Positions 1 through 5,999 of a DNA stretch of 14,185 nt are shown here, piece by piece. Position numbers and translations under genes: made by a program. Source of the stretch: Acidobacteriota bacterium (lineage in GTDB: Bacteria; Acidobacteriota; Vicinamibacteria; Vicinamibacterales; CAVVIG01). The stretch is taken from positions 1 to 14,185 of the forward strand of contig QHWF01000132.1 of assembly GCA_003222455.1 (NCBI GenBank), in the 5' to 3' direction. Each line of letters starts with the position of its first letter. Positions within the stretch are counted from its first letter, which is position 1. Below the pieces are notes generated by a model that saw only the letters and a list, made by a program, of their open reading frames with translations, searched no databases and was not told where the DNA came from.

Positions 1-1577
1 CGGAGCGGTACAACCGAGCGCCCTACGACGGCGAGATCGCGTTCGTCGACCGCCAGCTTGCGCGCCTGCTTCAGGCGCTCGATGTCAGGAACGAAAGCGG
101 CCGCACGGTCGTCCTCGTCACAGCGGATCATGGAGAAAGCCTGGGCGAGCACGGCGAAGGCACTCACGGGGTCTTTGTGTACGACGCAACACTTCGAGTG
201 CCCTGGGTCATGGCGGGCCCGCAGATTCCCGCAGGCCGCGTGTCGCGTTCAGTCGCGCGATCGATCGACGTGTTGCCAACGCTTGCGGATTACGCCGGGC
301 TCGCCCGCCGCAGCGATGTCGATGGCCGCTCGCTTCGTGCGGCCGCCGATGGGCAGGAGATGCCGGACGCTCCGTCGTACGCCGAGTCGCTGTACCCGGA
401 ATCGGAGCTGGGATGGAGCCCGCTCTACGCCTGGCGGACGGCCGGGTTCAAGTTCATCAAAGCGCCTCACCCCGAGCTGTACGACTTGTCACACGATGCG
501 TCGGAAACGAGCAACCGTCTGAATGAGCACGAGGCGCTCGCACGTGACTCGGGCCGCAGGCTCGAAGAGATCCTGCTTCGGACATCCCCTCCGGCCGCCG
601 CGCCCTCGGTCGACACCGACACGGCGCAGCGGCTGCGCGCACTCGGCTATCTGAGCGGAGGGCGTGTCGCGCGTGCCGCCGGTACGGCGCTTCGCGATCC
701 GAAGGACGGCATCCGCTTTTTGCCGCGTCTCAATCGCGCCATGTCTGCGGCGCGGACGGAGCCCGGGCTCGCCATTCGAGAGCTGACCGCGGTGCTCGCA
801 GAGGATCCGGGCTTGTTCATGGCCCGCCGCACCCGCGCCGTGGCCTACGCCGCGGCCGGACGTCACGACCTCGCCATTGCGGACCTCCGTGCGCTCGACA
901 AGGAAGGACAGCTCACGCCTGAAGACGCCATCGTGCTCGGCGACAATCTTCGGTTCGCCGGCCGCCTCGAGGAAGCGGCCCTGATCCTCGAACGCGCCGA
1001 ACGCGAGAACCCGGCGTTTGCGCAACCCTTGATTTCGCTCGCCGAGGTGCGCATCCAGGAGCACAAGTACGACGAGGCGGCCGCGTTGTGCGAGCGGGTC
1101 CTGAAGCTCGTTCCCGATCACATCGAAGCGCTCCGGCGTCTGGGTGACCTCGCTCTGCTCGAGGAAGACGCTGGTACAGCGGCTGCCCGCTACGACCGCA
1201 TCCTGGCACTCGATGCCAGCGACGTCTCGGCACTCACGAAGTTGGGCGTCACGCGCGTGCGAAGCGGGCGCCCGGATCAAGCGATCCAGCTCTTTCGTCA
1301 AGCTATCGAGCGCGAACCCGGAAACGCTGAGGCGTTGTTGTATCTCGCGGGTGCCCTGGCATCTGGAGGACATCCCGCCGACGCCCTGCCCTACTTCGAG
1401 CGAGCGCTCGAGGCCGGTCCGCCTTCGACAATGGCGTTGAACGGGTTGGGCCTGACATGTCTGGCGGTCGGAGATCCCGCGAGAGCGGAGGCCGCCTTCC
1501 GCAAGTCCCTGCGGCTCGATCCGAGCCAGCCTGAGATCGCCAAGGCGCTTGCACAGGTGCGCCGGACCTCCAGGTGA
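1..1577 (+). CDS. Sulfatase-TPR fusion protein, 5'-truncated by window edge
   Basis: The reading frame is open from base 3 to TGA 1575-1577 (524 visible residues); the start lies upstream. Residues 1-60 carry the second half of a type I sulfatase/alkaline phosphatase-superfamily domain: YDGEIAFVDRQLARLL, then TADHGESLGEHGE with metal-binding D42/H43, then THG with H55. About 200 residues further the sulfatase part ends in ALGYLSGG, a common linker. From roughly residue 235 to the end there are about seven degenerate TPRs (for example AIQLFRQAIEREPGNAEALLYLAGAL and ARAEAAFRKSLRLDPSQPEI). The formylglycine Cys/Ser site lies outside the window, so sulfate-ester activity cannot be confirmed. By family it is probably exported or periplasmic and acts on sulfate or phosphate esters, with the TPRs as a partner-binding scaffold (inference). 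Its 3' end overlaps the convergent hydrolase gene by 187 bp. Confidence 0.9.
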   Translation, partial: ERYNRAPYDGEIAFVDRQLARLLQALDVRNESGRTVVLVTADHGESLGEHGEGTHGVFVYDATLRVPWVMAGPQIPAGRVSRSVARSIDVLPTLADYAGLARRSDVDGRSLRAAADGQEMPDAPSYAESLYPESELGWSPLYAWRTAGFKFIKAPHPELYDLSHDASETSNRLNEHEALARDSGRRLEEILLRTSPPAAAPSVDTDTAQRLRALGYLSGGRVARAAGTALRDPKDGIRFLPRLNRAMSAARTEPGLAIRELTAVLAEDPGLFMARRTRAVAYAAAGRHDLAIADLRALDKEGQLTPEDAIVLGDNLRFAGRLEEAALILERAERENPAFAQPLISLAEVRIQEHKYDEAAALCERVLKLVPDHIEALRRLGDLALLEEDAGTAAARYDRILALDASDVSALTKLGVTRVRSGRPDQAIQLFRQAIEREPGNAEALLYLAGALASGGHPADALPYFERALEAGPPSTMALNGLGLTCLAVGDPARAEAAFRKSLRLDPSQPEIAKALAQVRRTSR

Positions 1578-2659
1578 CCTCGGTCCGCCCGACCTACGCA
1601 GCGTAGGCGTCTGACGAAAACGTCATCGGTAGTGTCCGCTTTAGCCGGACCGTTCCGATGGACGTCGGCAACGATGTCGAGAACCGCCGCAACGACGGCT
1701 TCTGGTGCTTCGTACGGGATCATATGGCCGCTCCTTTCAACGACCACGTGCCTGCCACGCGTCGAGAGCCGCGCCAGTCCGGCCTGTAATTCGATCCAGG
1801 TACGTTGTGCCTCTGCAAACTCTTGTGCCGCGTGCGGATCCGAAACAGCGAACGTCTTTGCGCCGGTCAACACGACGAGCGGGACGGTTCCAAGATGTCC
1901 GGCCGCCCGCATCTGTTCCTCGTTCGCCCTTGCGTCCTGCGGAAATCCAGCCAAGATGGCCTGGTGTTGCCGCTGCAGGCTCACGATTGTTGCCCAGTCC
2001 TGCGGGTTCATTCCTTCGGGCGGCGGACCAGGCTGGGATGCGAAAAGACGAAATAGTCCTATCGCGCCAAGCACTCTGGCCAGAAACAACGCGGGACGCC
2101 GGGGACATCCGGGACACCAGGCGTTCCCCACGTGAATTCTCGCGCCGTAGTCTTCGTGCGAGGCCTCGACGAGTACCATCCCTGCGACTTCGTTCGGATA
2201 CAGCCGGTAAAATGCGCGAGCTTCAAAGCCACCTGCTGAATGGCCCGCCAGCACATAGGGCGGGGTTATATGAGCCGCGTGCAGCAGTTTGTTGAGGTCG
2301 TTCGCGGTGGAAAAGCTTGACTGTGTGTCAGACGCCGGGTCGCTCCAGCCCTCTCCGGCTCGGTCATACCAGCACGCGCGAGTAACTCGGCCGACTTCTG
2401 GTTGGACCAGGATCCAACTGTAGCCAGGAAGGCCGCCACCGCTGAGCAGGACGACCGTCGGATTCCCTTCGCCGGAGCAGTAGATGTTGAGCGACCGCCC
2501 GCCGATGTCGATCGAGCGGCCGATCTGCGGGAAACGGTTTCGGTCCTCGAGGGATCTGACTTGTTCGTAAGCGGCGCCGGAGAGGGCGAGAAGAAGCAAT
2601 GCGATCGACGTTCGCTTCACGAGCCTGCGTGTTCGGCTTGGCGGTGAGATGAAACGCAT
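1391..2659 (-). CDS. Exported alpha/beta hydrolase with abnormal C-terminal extension
   Basis: From ATG 2659 the product has 422 residues. Residues about 15-30 (KRTSIALLLLALSGAA) form a signal peptide or membrane anchor. The hydrolase fold is clear: VVLLSGGG oxyanion region (69-76), WYDRAGEGWS (97-106), nucleophile elbow GHSAGG with Ser141 (139-144), and C-terminal SGHMIPYEAPEAVV with catalytic His312. This is a serine esterase or lipase-like enzyme; the substrate cannot be told. The natural end should be near residue 335, after the helix EAVVAAVLDIVADVHR. From there the frame reads through the palindromic element at 1626-1653 and then antisense to the sulfatase-TPR gene, adding about 87 residues of non-family sequence. 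A GTG at 2620 (VKRTSIALLL) is an equally good start; neither has a clear Shine-Dalgarno. The hydrolase call is secure, the tail is not. Confidence 0.85.
   Translation of the reverse strand: MRFISPPSRTRRLVKRTSIALLLLALSGAAYEQVRSLEDRNRFPQIGRSIDIGGRSLNIYCSGEGNPTVVLLSGGGLPGYSWILVQPEVGRVTRACWYDRAGEGWSDPASDTQSSFSTANDLNKLLHAAHITPPYVLAGHSAGGFEARAFYRLYPNEVAGMVLVEASHEDYGARIHVGNAWCPGCPRRPALFLARVLGAIGLFRLFASQPGPPPEGMNPQDWATIVSLQRQHQAILAGFPQDARANEEQMRAAGHLGTVPLVVLTGAKTFAVSDPHAAQEFAEAQRTWIELQAGLARLSTRGRHVVVERSGHMIPYEAPEAVVAAVLDIVADVHRNGPAKADTTDDVFVRRLRCVGRADRGHLEVRRTCASALAISGWLGSSRRDLRKAASALAGSPTARHVRPNPFNAIVEGGPASSARSK
1593..1624 (+). terminator. Two small hairpins after the sulfatase-TPR stop
   Basis: Starting 15 bases after the TGA there is a 15-base palindrome, CCTACGC-A-GCGTAGG (1593-1607). 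It is followed by GACG-AAAA-CGTC (1613-1624), a perfect 4-bp stem with an A4 loop. No T run follows, so this is a weak candidate for a 3' end of the sulfatase-TPR transcript rather than a textbook intrinsic terminator. The hydrolase reading frame passes through it on the other strand. Confidence 0.3.
1626..1653. repeat. Short copy of a palindromic element (related to 3446-3523)
   Basis: The sequence starts with TCGGTAGTGTCCG (1626-1638), has a short centre (CTTTA) and ends with GCCGGACCG (1645-1653). GTCCG and CGGAC form an inverted repeat around the centre. Both outer segments recur exactly at 3446-3458 and 3515-3523, where they enclose a longer hairpin-rich core. This copy therefore looks like a shortened version of that element. 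It lies inside the C-terminal tail of the alpha/beta hydrolase frame on the minus strand. Confidence 0.6.
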
Positions 2660-2738
2660 ACACGTTATCGCAGTCCGACATACTGGCAAGGTGCGAGTTC
2701 CGGCGGCCAGTCGTGGCCGGGACCGGCCTCGTCCACGA

Positions 2739-3143
2739 TCAGCGCGACCGCCGGATCACATCAGTCCGCGCTGAACGCCCTGGCGCGGCCGCGAACGATC
2801 CGTCGCAGGTCACCACCGTCGCATCGAGCGACTCGGCGAGGGCGAGATACACCGCATCGTACGCCGTAAAGTTCTGCCGCAGCTCCCACGCCCGAGTCGC
2901 GAGATCGAGATGCCCATGGCGAGCGATCCGCAGCAATGCCAGGTCCTCGATCGCTTCTTCCGCGCGCTCGGCGAGCACCTCGCCCGCATGGACGAGTCGC
3001 CGCAAGGCGCTGAGGACCTCCACGTCGAGAAGATGCGGCGCGTGGAGGTCATCGTCGTCCCGGTAGACGCGCCGCTCGACACGGATGCCAAGCTCCGTTT
3101 GCAGCAGGAGCTCGGTGATTGCCGAGGCGTCGACAACGATCAT
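2739..3143 (-). CDS. PIN-domain toxin (VapC/FitB-type ribonuclease)
   Basis: A 134-residue PIN-domain protein, a normal length for VapC toxins. The four acidic metal ligands are in place: D5 in MIVVDASA, E42 in LLDVEVLSALR, D96 in TAYDAVYLALAE and D114 in VVTCDGSF. By family it is a Mg/Mn-dependent RNase, usually cutting tRNA or rRNA, held inactive by the partner antitoxin. Its ATG overlaps the TGA of the upstream antitoxin by four bases (3140-3143), so the two are almost certainly co-transcribed and translationally coupled. The last ~15 residues (PGRSARTDVIRRSR) are basic and unremarkable. RNA target unknown. Confidence 0.9.
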   Translation of the reverse strand: MIVVDASAITELLLQTELGIRVERRVYRDDDDLHAPHLLDVEVLSALRRLVHAGEVLAERAEEAIEDLALLRIARHGHLDLATRAWELRQNFTAYDAVYLALAESLDATVVTCDGSFAAAPGRSARTDVIRRSR

Positions 3144-3370
3144 GCCGACTCGCGTTCCTTCCGGATCACCTCCGCGGCCGGTGTTCTCAGCTTCACGCGC
3201 GTGCGCGCGTGGAGCCGTGCCAGCATCTCGTCACGCGTAGGCAGAGCGGCGATTCGCTCGATCTCCGCGAGCAGGTAATCCGAGAGGGTCATCCCCGACT
3301 GCGCCGCCCGAGCCTTGATCTTGCGGTGCACGGCATCAGGCACGTTTCGGATCTGAATCATTTTCGACAT
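3140..3370 (-). CDS. Ribbon-helix-helix antitoxin (FitA/VapB-like)
   Basis: From ATG 3370 the product is 76 residues: MSKMIQIRNVPDAVHRKIKARAAQ, then SGMTLSDYLLAEIERIAALP, the N-terminal beta strand and two helices typical of FitA-like RHH antitoxins. The C-terminal half (TRDEMLARLHARTRVKLRTPAAEVIRKERESA) would be the toxin-wrapping segment. It binds DNA as a dimer and neutralises the PIN toxin encoded directly downstream. An upstream in-frame codon at 3400 would add ten residues (MWLTCAHAGH) that do not fit the family; a second Met at 3361 is also possible. No Shine-Dalgarno precedes 3370. The operator-like repeats sit directly over this start. Confidence 0.87.
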   Translation of the reverse strand: MSKMIQIRNVPDAVHRKIKARAAQSGMTLSDYLLAEIERIAALPTRDEMLARLHARTRVKLRTPAAEVIRKERESA

Positions 3371-3405
3371 GTGCCCAGCATGGGCGCATGTGAGCCACAT
3401 GTCAA
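3367..3405 (-). promoter_or_regulatory. Toxin-antitoxin promoter with inverted CATGTG operator repeats
   Basis: Seen directly: CATGTG-AGC-CACATG is a perfect inverted repeat at 3387-3401; ACATGT palindromes occur at 3367-3372 and 3397-3402, 30 bp apart; GCCC-agcat-GGGC lies at 3373-3385. On the minus strand TTGACA (3405-3400) is followed after 17 bp by CATGCT (3382-3377), a weak -10. This arrangement suits autoregulation by a dimeric RHH antitoxin. If this promoter is real, transcription would begin at or very near ATG 3370, implying a leaderless antitoxin mRNA. Confidence 0.5.
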
Positions 3406-3445
3406 TGTCAGGGAAGTGTCGACGACATCGCCGGCAATCTGTCGA

Positions 3446-3523
3446 TCGGTAGTGTCCGGCTTCCGCCTTCGCTGAAGCTACGGCGGACCACCATAGCCTT
3501 GGCGAAGGTGGTTTGCCGGACCG
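3446..3523. repeat. Long copy of palindromic element disrupting an amidohydrolase gene
   Basis: The 78-bp segment opens with TCGGTAGTGTCCG and closes with GCCGGACCG, the same ends as the short copy at 1626-1653. The terminal inverted repeats are GTCCGGC (3454-3460) and GCCGGAC (3515-3521). Inside are GTCCG/CGGAC arms enclosing CTTC-GCT-GAAG (3454-3488), and ACCACC/GGTGGT (3487-3492 / 3507-3512) with CCTT/AAGG inside the loop. It has no coding capacity, so it is a REP/MITE-like element. On the minus strand it supplies the last residues (LRQGYGGPP) and the stop of the truncated amidohydrolase. Confidence 0.6.
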
Positions 3524-3807
3524 GTGTGGAAGTGCAGATCGATGAGGCCCGGCACTATGGTTCGGCCTGTGAGGTCGATCCTGTCGGCGTCGGCCGGCAC
3601 GGCGATCCGGTCGGCCAGCCCGACGCTTGTGATGCGGTCGCCCTGAATGACGATGCGGCCACCCTCGATGGGTGCGCCGCCGCTGCCGTCAATCACGCGT
3701 ACGTTGTCGAGGACGAGGCTCCGGGACTGCGCGGTGCCCGGAGCTACGCCGGACGCGATGCCCGCGCTGATCGCCAGCAGCGGGAGCCAACAAAAGGGCT
3801 TGCCCAT
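3478..3807 (-). pseudogene. N-terminal stub of an exported amidohydrolase
   Basis: A 109-residue frame from ATG 3807. Residues 1-27 are a signal peptide (PFCWLPLLAISAGIASGVAPGTAQ). Residues 29-85 form the N-terminal beta-sandwich strand pattern of metal-dependent amidohydrolases (LVLDNVRVIDGSGG, GRIVIQGDRITSVG, DLTGRTIVPGLID). The HxH metal motif is at H92/H94. Immediately after HTG the sequence changes to PANHLRQGYGGPP and stops inside the palindromic element at 3446-3523. Members of this superfamily normally run to about 400-450 residues, so the TIM barrel, the remaining ligands and the catalytic Asp are missing. The product cannot be an active enzyme. No continuation of the gene was found downstream, so this is a deletion or element-mediated truncation, not a frameshift. 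Degenerating gene; confidence in the family is high. Confidence 0.8.
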
Positions 3808-3923
3808 CGCCGCCGATTGTAGTTTGTTCTGCTCCGCAGCACTTAGTCTCAGAGCCTGTGGAAAAATCGAGTAGCGAGGGCTGCCCTGCCGCCCGATGCA
3901 GGCCGCCGATCGGTTTCTTCACG

Positions 3924-3944
3924 GGCTCTCGGTTCTCAGTTCTA
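3924..3944 (+). repeat. Three tandem GGYTCTC heptamers
   Basis: GGCTCTC, GGTTCTC and AGTTCTA follow one another without gaps just upstream of the exported-protein gene. They match the heptamer unit of the arrays at 5188-5215 and 5310-5337, on the far side of that gene. The array lies in the 158-bp divergent gap between the amidohydrolase stub and the exported protein; apart from it nothing else was recognised there. Confidence 0.55.
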
Positions 3945-3965
3945 CATTCAGGTTGGGGAAGAGTT

Positions 3966-5177
3966 GTGAGCCGATCACTGGCGCTTGCCGTGGCGATGCT
4001 GTGGGTGACCGTCAACGCGGACGCCGACGTGCGGCGGATCTGGGCCGTCAATCAATACCTGACGCTCGCGCGTCGACTCGGTCTGAACCGGGTGGTGAGC
4101 GAGGTCTTGAGCGCGATCGTCCCGCGCGTGTTCTCCGACGCCGGCGAGCGCGTCAGCTTTCCCGAAACCGGTGATCCGTATGAAGCCGCGCGGGTGAAGC
4201 TCGCGCACGCCATCGAAGCGGCTGGCCAGCCTGGGCGGCTCACGAGGCCCGTGCTGTTCGATACACCGGAGGCCGACAGCATTCTGAGCGGGATGCAGAT
4301 TTTTCCGGCCGACAATCCGTGGAACGAAGACATTTCGAACCGGCCCGTGCATCCGGACTCGGCAGCCATCATCCGCAGCATCGGCGCAGACAAGCCACTC
4401 GGGTACAACCTCGACATGAACTTCGTGCTCGTGCCCCCCGATCAGCCCGGCGTGCCGGTCCGAGTGACGATGTACCCTGCGGAATCGGATCCGGGTCCAT
4501 TTCCCATTCCCGCGAACGCGCCGATCGAGAACTGGCCGCTGTCGCGCAATGAGGACAGGGGAGCGCTACCCAAGCCAGGGATGACGCTGGAGCGGTTCCA
4601 GCGCGAGGGCACGGGCGACCGTCATCTGATCGTTGTCGATCCCGCGAACCACCGCCTGCACGAGTTCTGGCAGGCGCGGCTGACCGATGCGGGGTGGGAG
4701 GCATCACAGGCGTCCACGTTCGATCTCGCGTCGAACACGTTACGGCCCGAACGATGGACGTCCTCGGATGCTGCGGGTCTCCCGATCTTCCCGGCCGTGG
4801 TTCGCTACGATGAAGTCGCGCGCGGTGTCGTCGCACATGCCATGCGTGTGACCGTGCGCCGGACGAGGCGTGAGTTCGTCTATCCGGCCCGTCACTTCGC
4901 GAGCTCACAGACGGATCCGAATCTGCCCCGGATGGGGGAACGGCTGCGGCTTCGCAAGGACTTCGACACGTCTCCGTTTCCGCCGCATGCGCGGGCCATT
5001 CTCGAGGGGCTCAAGCGTTACGGCATGTTCGTCGCGGACAACGGCGGCGACTGGCTCATGTCGATCGCCCCGGACCGTCGGCTGCGCGGGCTCGAGACGC
5101 TCGCACGCGTGAAGGGCGCCGACTTCGAGGTCATCGTGCCCACGGGGCCGGACGAGGGACCTCGGGTCCGGCGCTAG
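3966..5177 (+). CDS. Exported protein of unknown function
   Basis: GTG 3966 is preferred: GGGGAAGAG (3955-3963) precedes it and it starts a clean signal peptide, VSRSLALAVAMLWVTVNADA, giving 403 residues. An upstream extension to 3858 would translate heptamer repeats and is unlikely. The mature protein has an N-terminal helical part (20-90). A larger domain then begins at FPADNPWNEDIS and runs through HPDSAAIIRSIG, ESDPGPFPIPANAPIE, DRHLIVVDPANHRLHEFW, TLRPERWTSSDAAGLPIFP, VRYDEV, YPARHFASS, LPRMGERLRLR and RYGMFVADNGGDW. This motif order resembles a set of secreted bacterial proteins without an assigned function (from memory, not checked). The dense conserved His, Asp, Arg and Trp residues suggest an enzyme or a carbohydrate-binding beta-rich domain, but no catalytic motif is recognised. 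It faces the DinB gene and shares no operon. Confidence 0.8.
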   Translation: MSRSLALAVAMLWVTVNADADVRRIWAVNQYLTLARRLGLNRVVSEVLSAIVPRVFSDAGERVSFPETGDPYEAARVKLAHAIEAAGQPGRLTRPVLFDTPEADSILSGMQIFPADNPWNEDISNRPVHPDSAAIIRSIGADKPLGYNLDMNFVLVPPDQPGVPVRVTMYPAESDPGPFPIPANAPIENWPLSRNEDRGALPKPGMTLERFQREGTGDRHLIVVDPANHRLHEFWQARLTDAGWEASQASTFDLASNTLRPERWTSSDAAGLPIFPAVVRYDEVARGVVAHAMRVTVRRTRREFVYPARHFASSQTDPNLPRMGERLRLRKDFDTSPFPPHARAILEGLKRYGMFVADNGGDWLMSIAPDRRLRGLETLARVKGADFEVIVPTGPDEGPRVRR

Positions 5178-5185
5178 CAGGCAAA

Positions 5186-5337
5186 TCGGCTCTCGGCTCT
5201 GGGCTCTGGGCTTCAGGCGCACCTGCTGAAAGTCCGTTGGGCAGCGAGTTGCTCCGTTCACTGCGTGCGAGGTCTGGGCCGTACACTTGCACGATTTTCT
5301 GAGCAGGTCCAAAGCCGAAAGCCATGAGCCTAAAGCC
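5186..5337. repeat. Inverted tandem heptamer arrays
   Basis: The left arm is four tandem heptamers, GGCTCTC-GGCTCTG-GGCTCTG-GGCTTCA (5188-5215). The right arm (5310-5337) reads, on the minus strand, GGCTTTA-GGCTCAT-GGCTTTC-GGCTTTG. Inside the arms are ACCTGCT (5221-5227) and AGCAGGT (5302-5308), a perfect 7-bp inverted repeat. The 74-bp centre has no recognisable gene. The element lies between two convergent genes, where it could fold into a long imperfect hairpin and act as a bidirectional 3' boundary. Confidence 0.6.
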
Positions 5338-5368
5338 TTCAGGTGCCTCGATCGTATCGTTTCACGGC

Positions 5369-5851
5369 CTATTTCCAAACACCCAGCGCGCGGCGGACGG
5401 CGACGATCTGGCCGACGTGATAGGCGGCGTGATCGGCCGCGAGCAGGATGGCGCGCAGATACGTGTGCGTCGCTTTGCCAGTCGGAACCTTCGCGGTCAG
5501 ATCTTTCACTTCACGAGCGAGCCGTTTCAAGTCCTCGCGCGACCGGACATACGAGGCGATGCTGTCGGTCCATGCCTTGTCGCTCGGCGGTGCCGGGTTC
5601 CCGGGCCAGTAGTCATCCGGCCATTTCATGCGGTGCTCGTAGTTGGCGTTGACGCAAAAATCGAGGATGTCTTCCTGCGCGATGCGCAGGTGCTCGAGTA
5701 GTTGCCAGGGCGAGTGCTCGAAGCCTTCTGCGCGGGCACCCCGCTTGTCGTGGGGAATGCCGTCGACGGCCTTGTCGAATCCGACGTGCGCCTCTTCCCA
5801 GTCGAGGAGGCGCACGAGATGATCGCGGAACGCATCAGTTGATTCGCGCAT
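5369..5851 (-). CDS. DinB-like four-helix metalloprotein
   Basis: A 160-residue protein of the usual length for the DinB/YfiT family. The three-histidine metal site is visible: H54 in WQLLEHLRIAQEDIL, and H141 and H145 in AADHAAYHVGQIV. Segments of amphipathic helix (RDHLVRLLDWEEAHVGFDKAV, DSIASYVRSREDLKRLAREV) fit a four-helix bundle. Relatives include bacillithiol and mycothiol S-transferases and DNA-damage-induced proteins of unknown role. Substrate and thiol partner are not predictable here. It is cytoplasmic, with no signal peptide. ATG 5849-5851 is chosen because it begins the first helix; GAGAGGGA lies about 13 bases upstream. It is a single gene, divergent from the amidohydrolase lipoprotein and convergent with the exported protein. 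The C-terminus ALGVWK ends directly at the heptamer-rich gap. Confidence 0.85.
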   Translation of the reverse strand: MRESTDAFRDHLVRLLDWEEAHVGFDKAVDGIPHDKRGARAEGFEHSPWQLLEHLRIAQEDILDFCVNANYEHRMKWPDDYWPGNPAPPSDKAWTDSIASYVRSREDLKRLAREVKDLTAKVPTGKATHTYLRAILLAADHAAYHVGQIVAVRRALGVWK

Positions 5852-5999
5852 GCGTGGTGTCCATCCCTCTCGCCGCTATTCTACTCTTCAGATGACAACG
5901 GCCCTGGATAGTCGAGATGTCATTGGATGATGCCGTACCACAGATTCACGACGGCGCGTGAACAGCCGCCGGTGTTTGTGTGTGTTAATCTCGGCGCGT
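5852..5999. promoter_or_regulatory. Divergent intergenic region between DinB and amidohydrolase genes
   Basis: This 148-bp region must hold promoters for both flanking genes. One inverted repeat is visible, ATGACA (5892-5897) and TGTCAT (5918-5923), separated by 20 bp. Close to the plus-strand start is GTTAAT (5984-5989), a possible -10 about 11 bases before ATG 6000, but no matching -35 was found. These signals are weak and the operator role is speculative. Confidence 0.25.

Noticed and set aside
489..1373. A 294-codon minus-strand frame opposite the sulfatase-TPR gene
   Set aside because: The plus frame shows clear TPR periodicity, and the minus frame has no recognisable domain or start signal.
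2690..2738. Additional small gene between the hydrolase and the PIN toxin
   Set aside because: The gap is only 49 bp and contains no convincing frame, ribosome site or hairpin.
3858..3965. N-terminal extension of the exported unknown protein
   Set aside because: It would translate the heptamer repeats and place residues before a clean signal peptide that starts at GTG 3966.
5186..5337. CRISPR-like array
   Set aside because: The units are contiguous heptamers without spacers and the two arrays are in opposite orientation; no cas genes are nearby.
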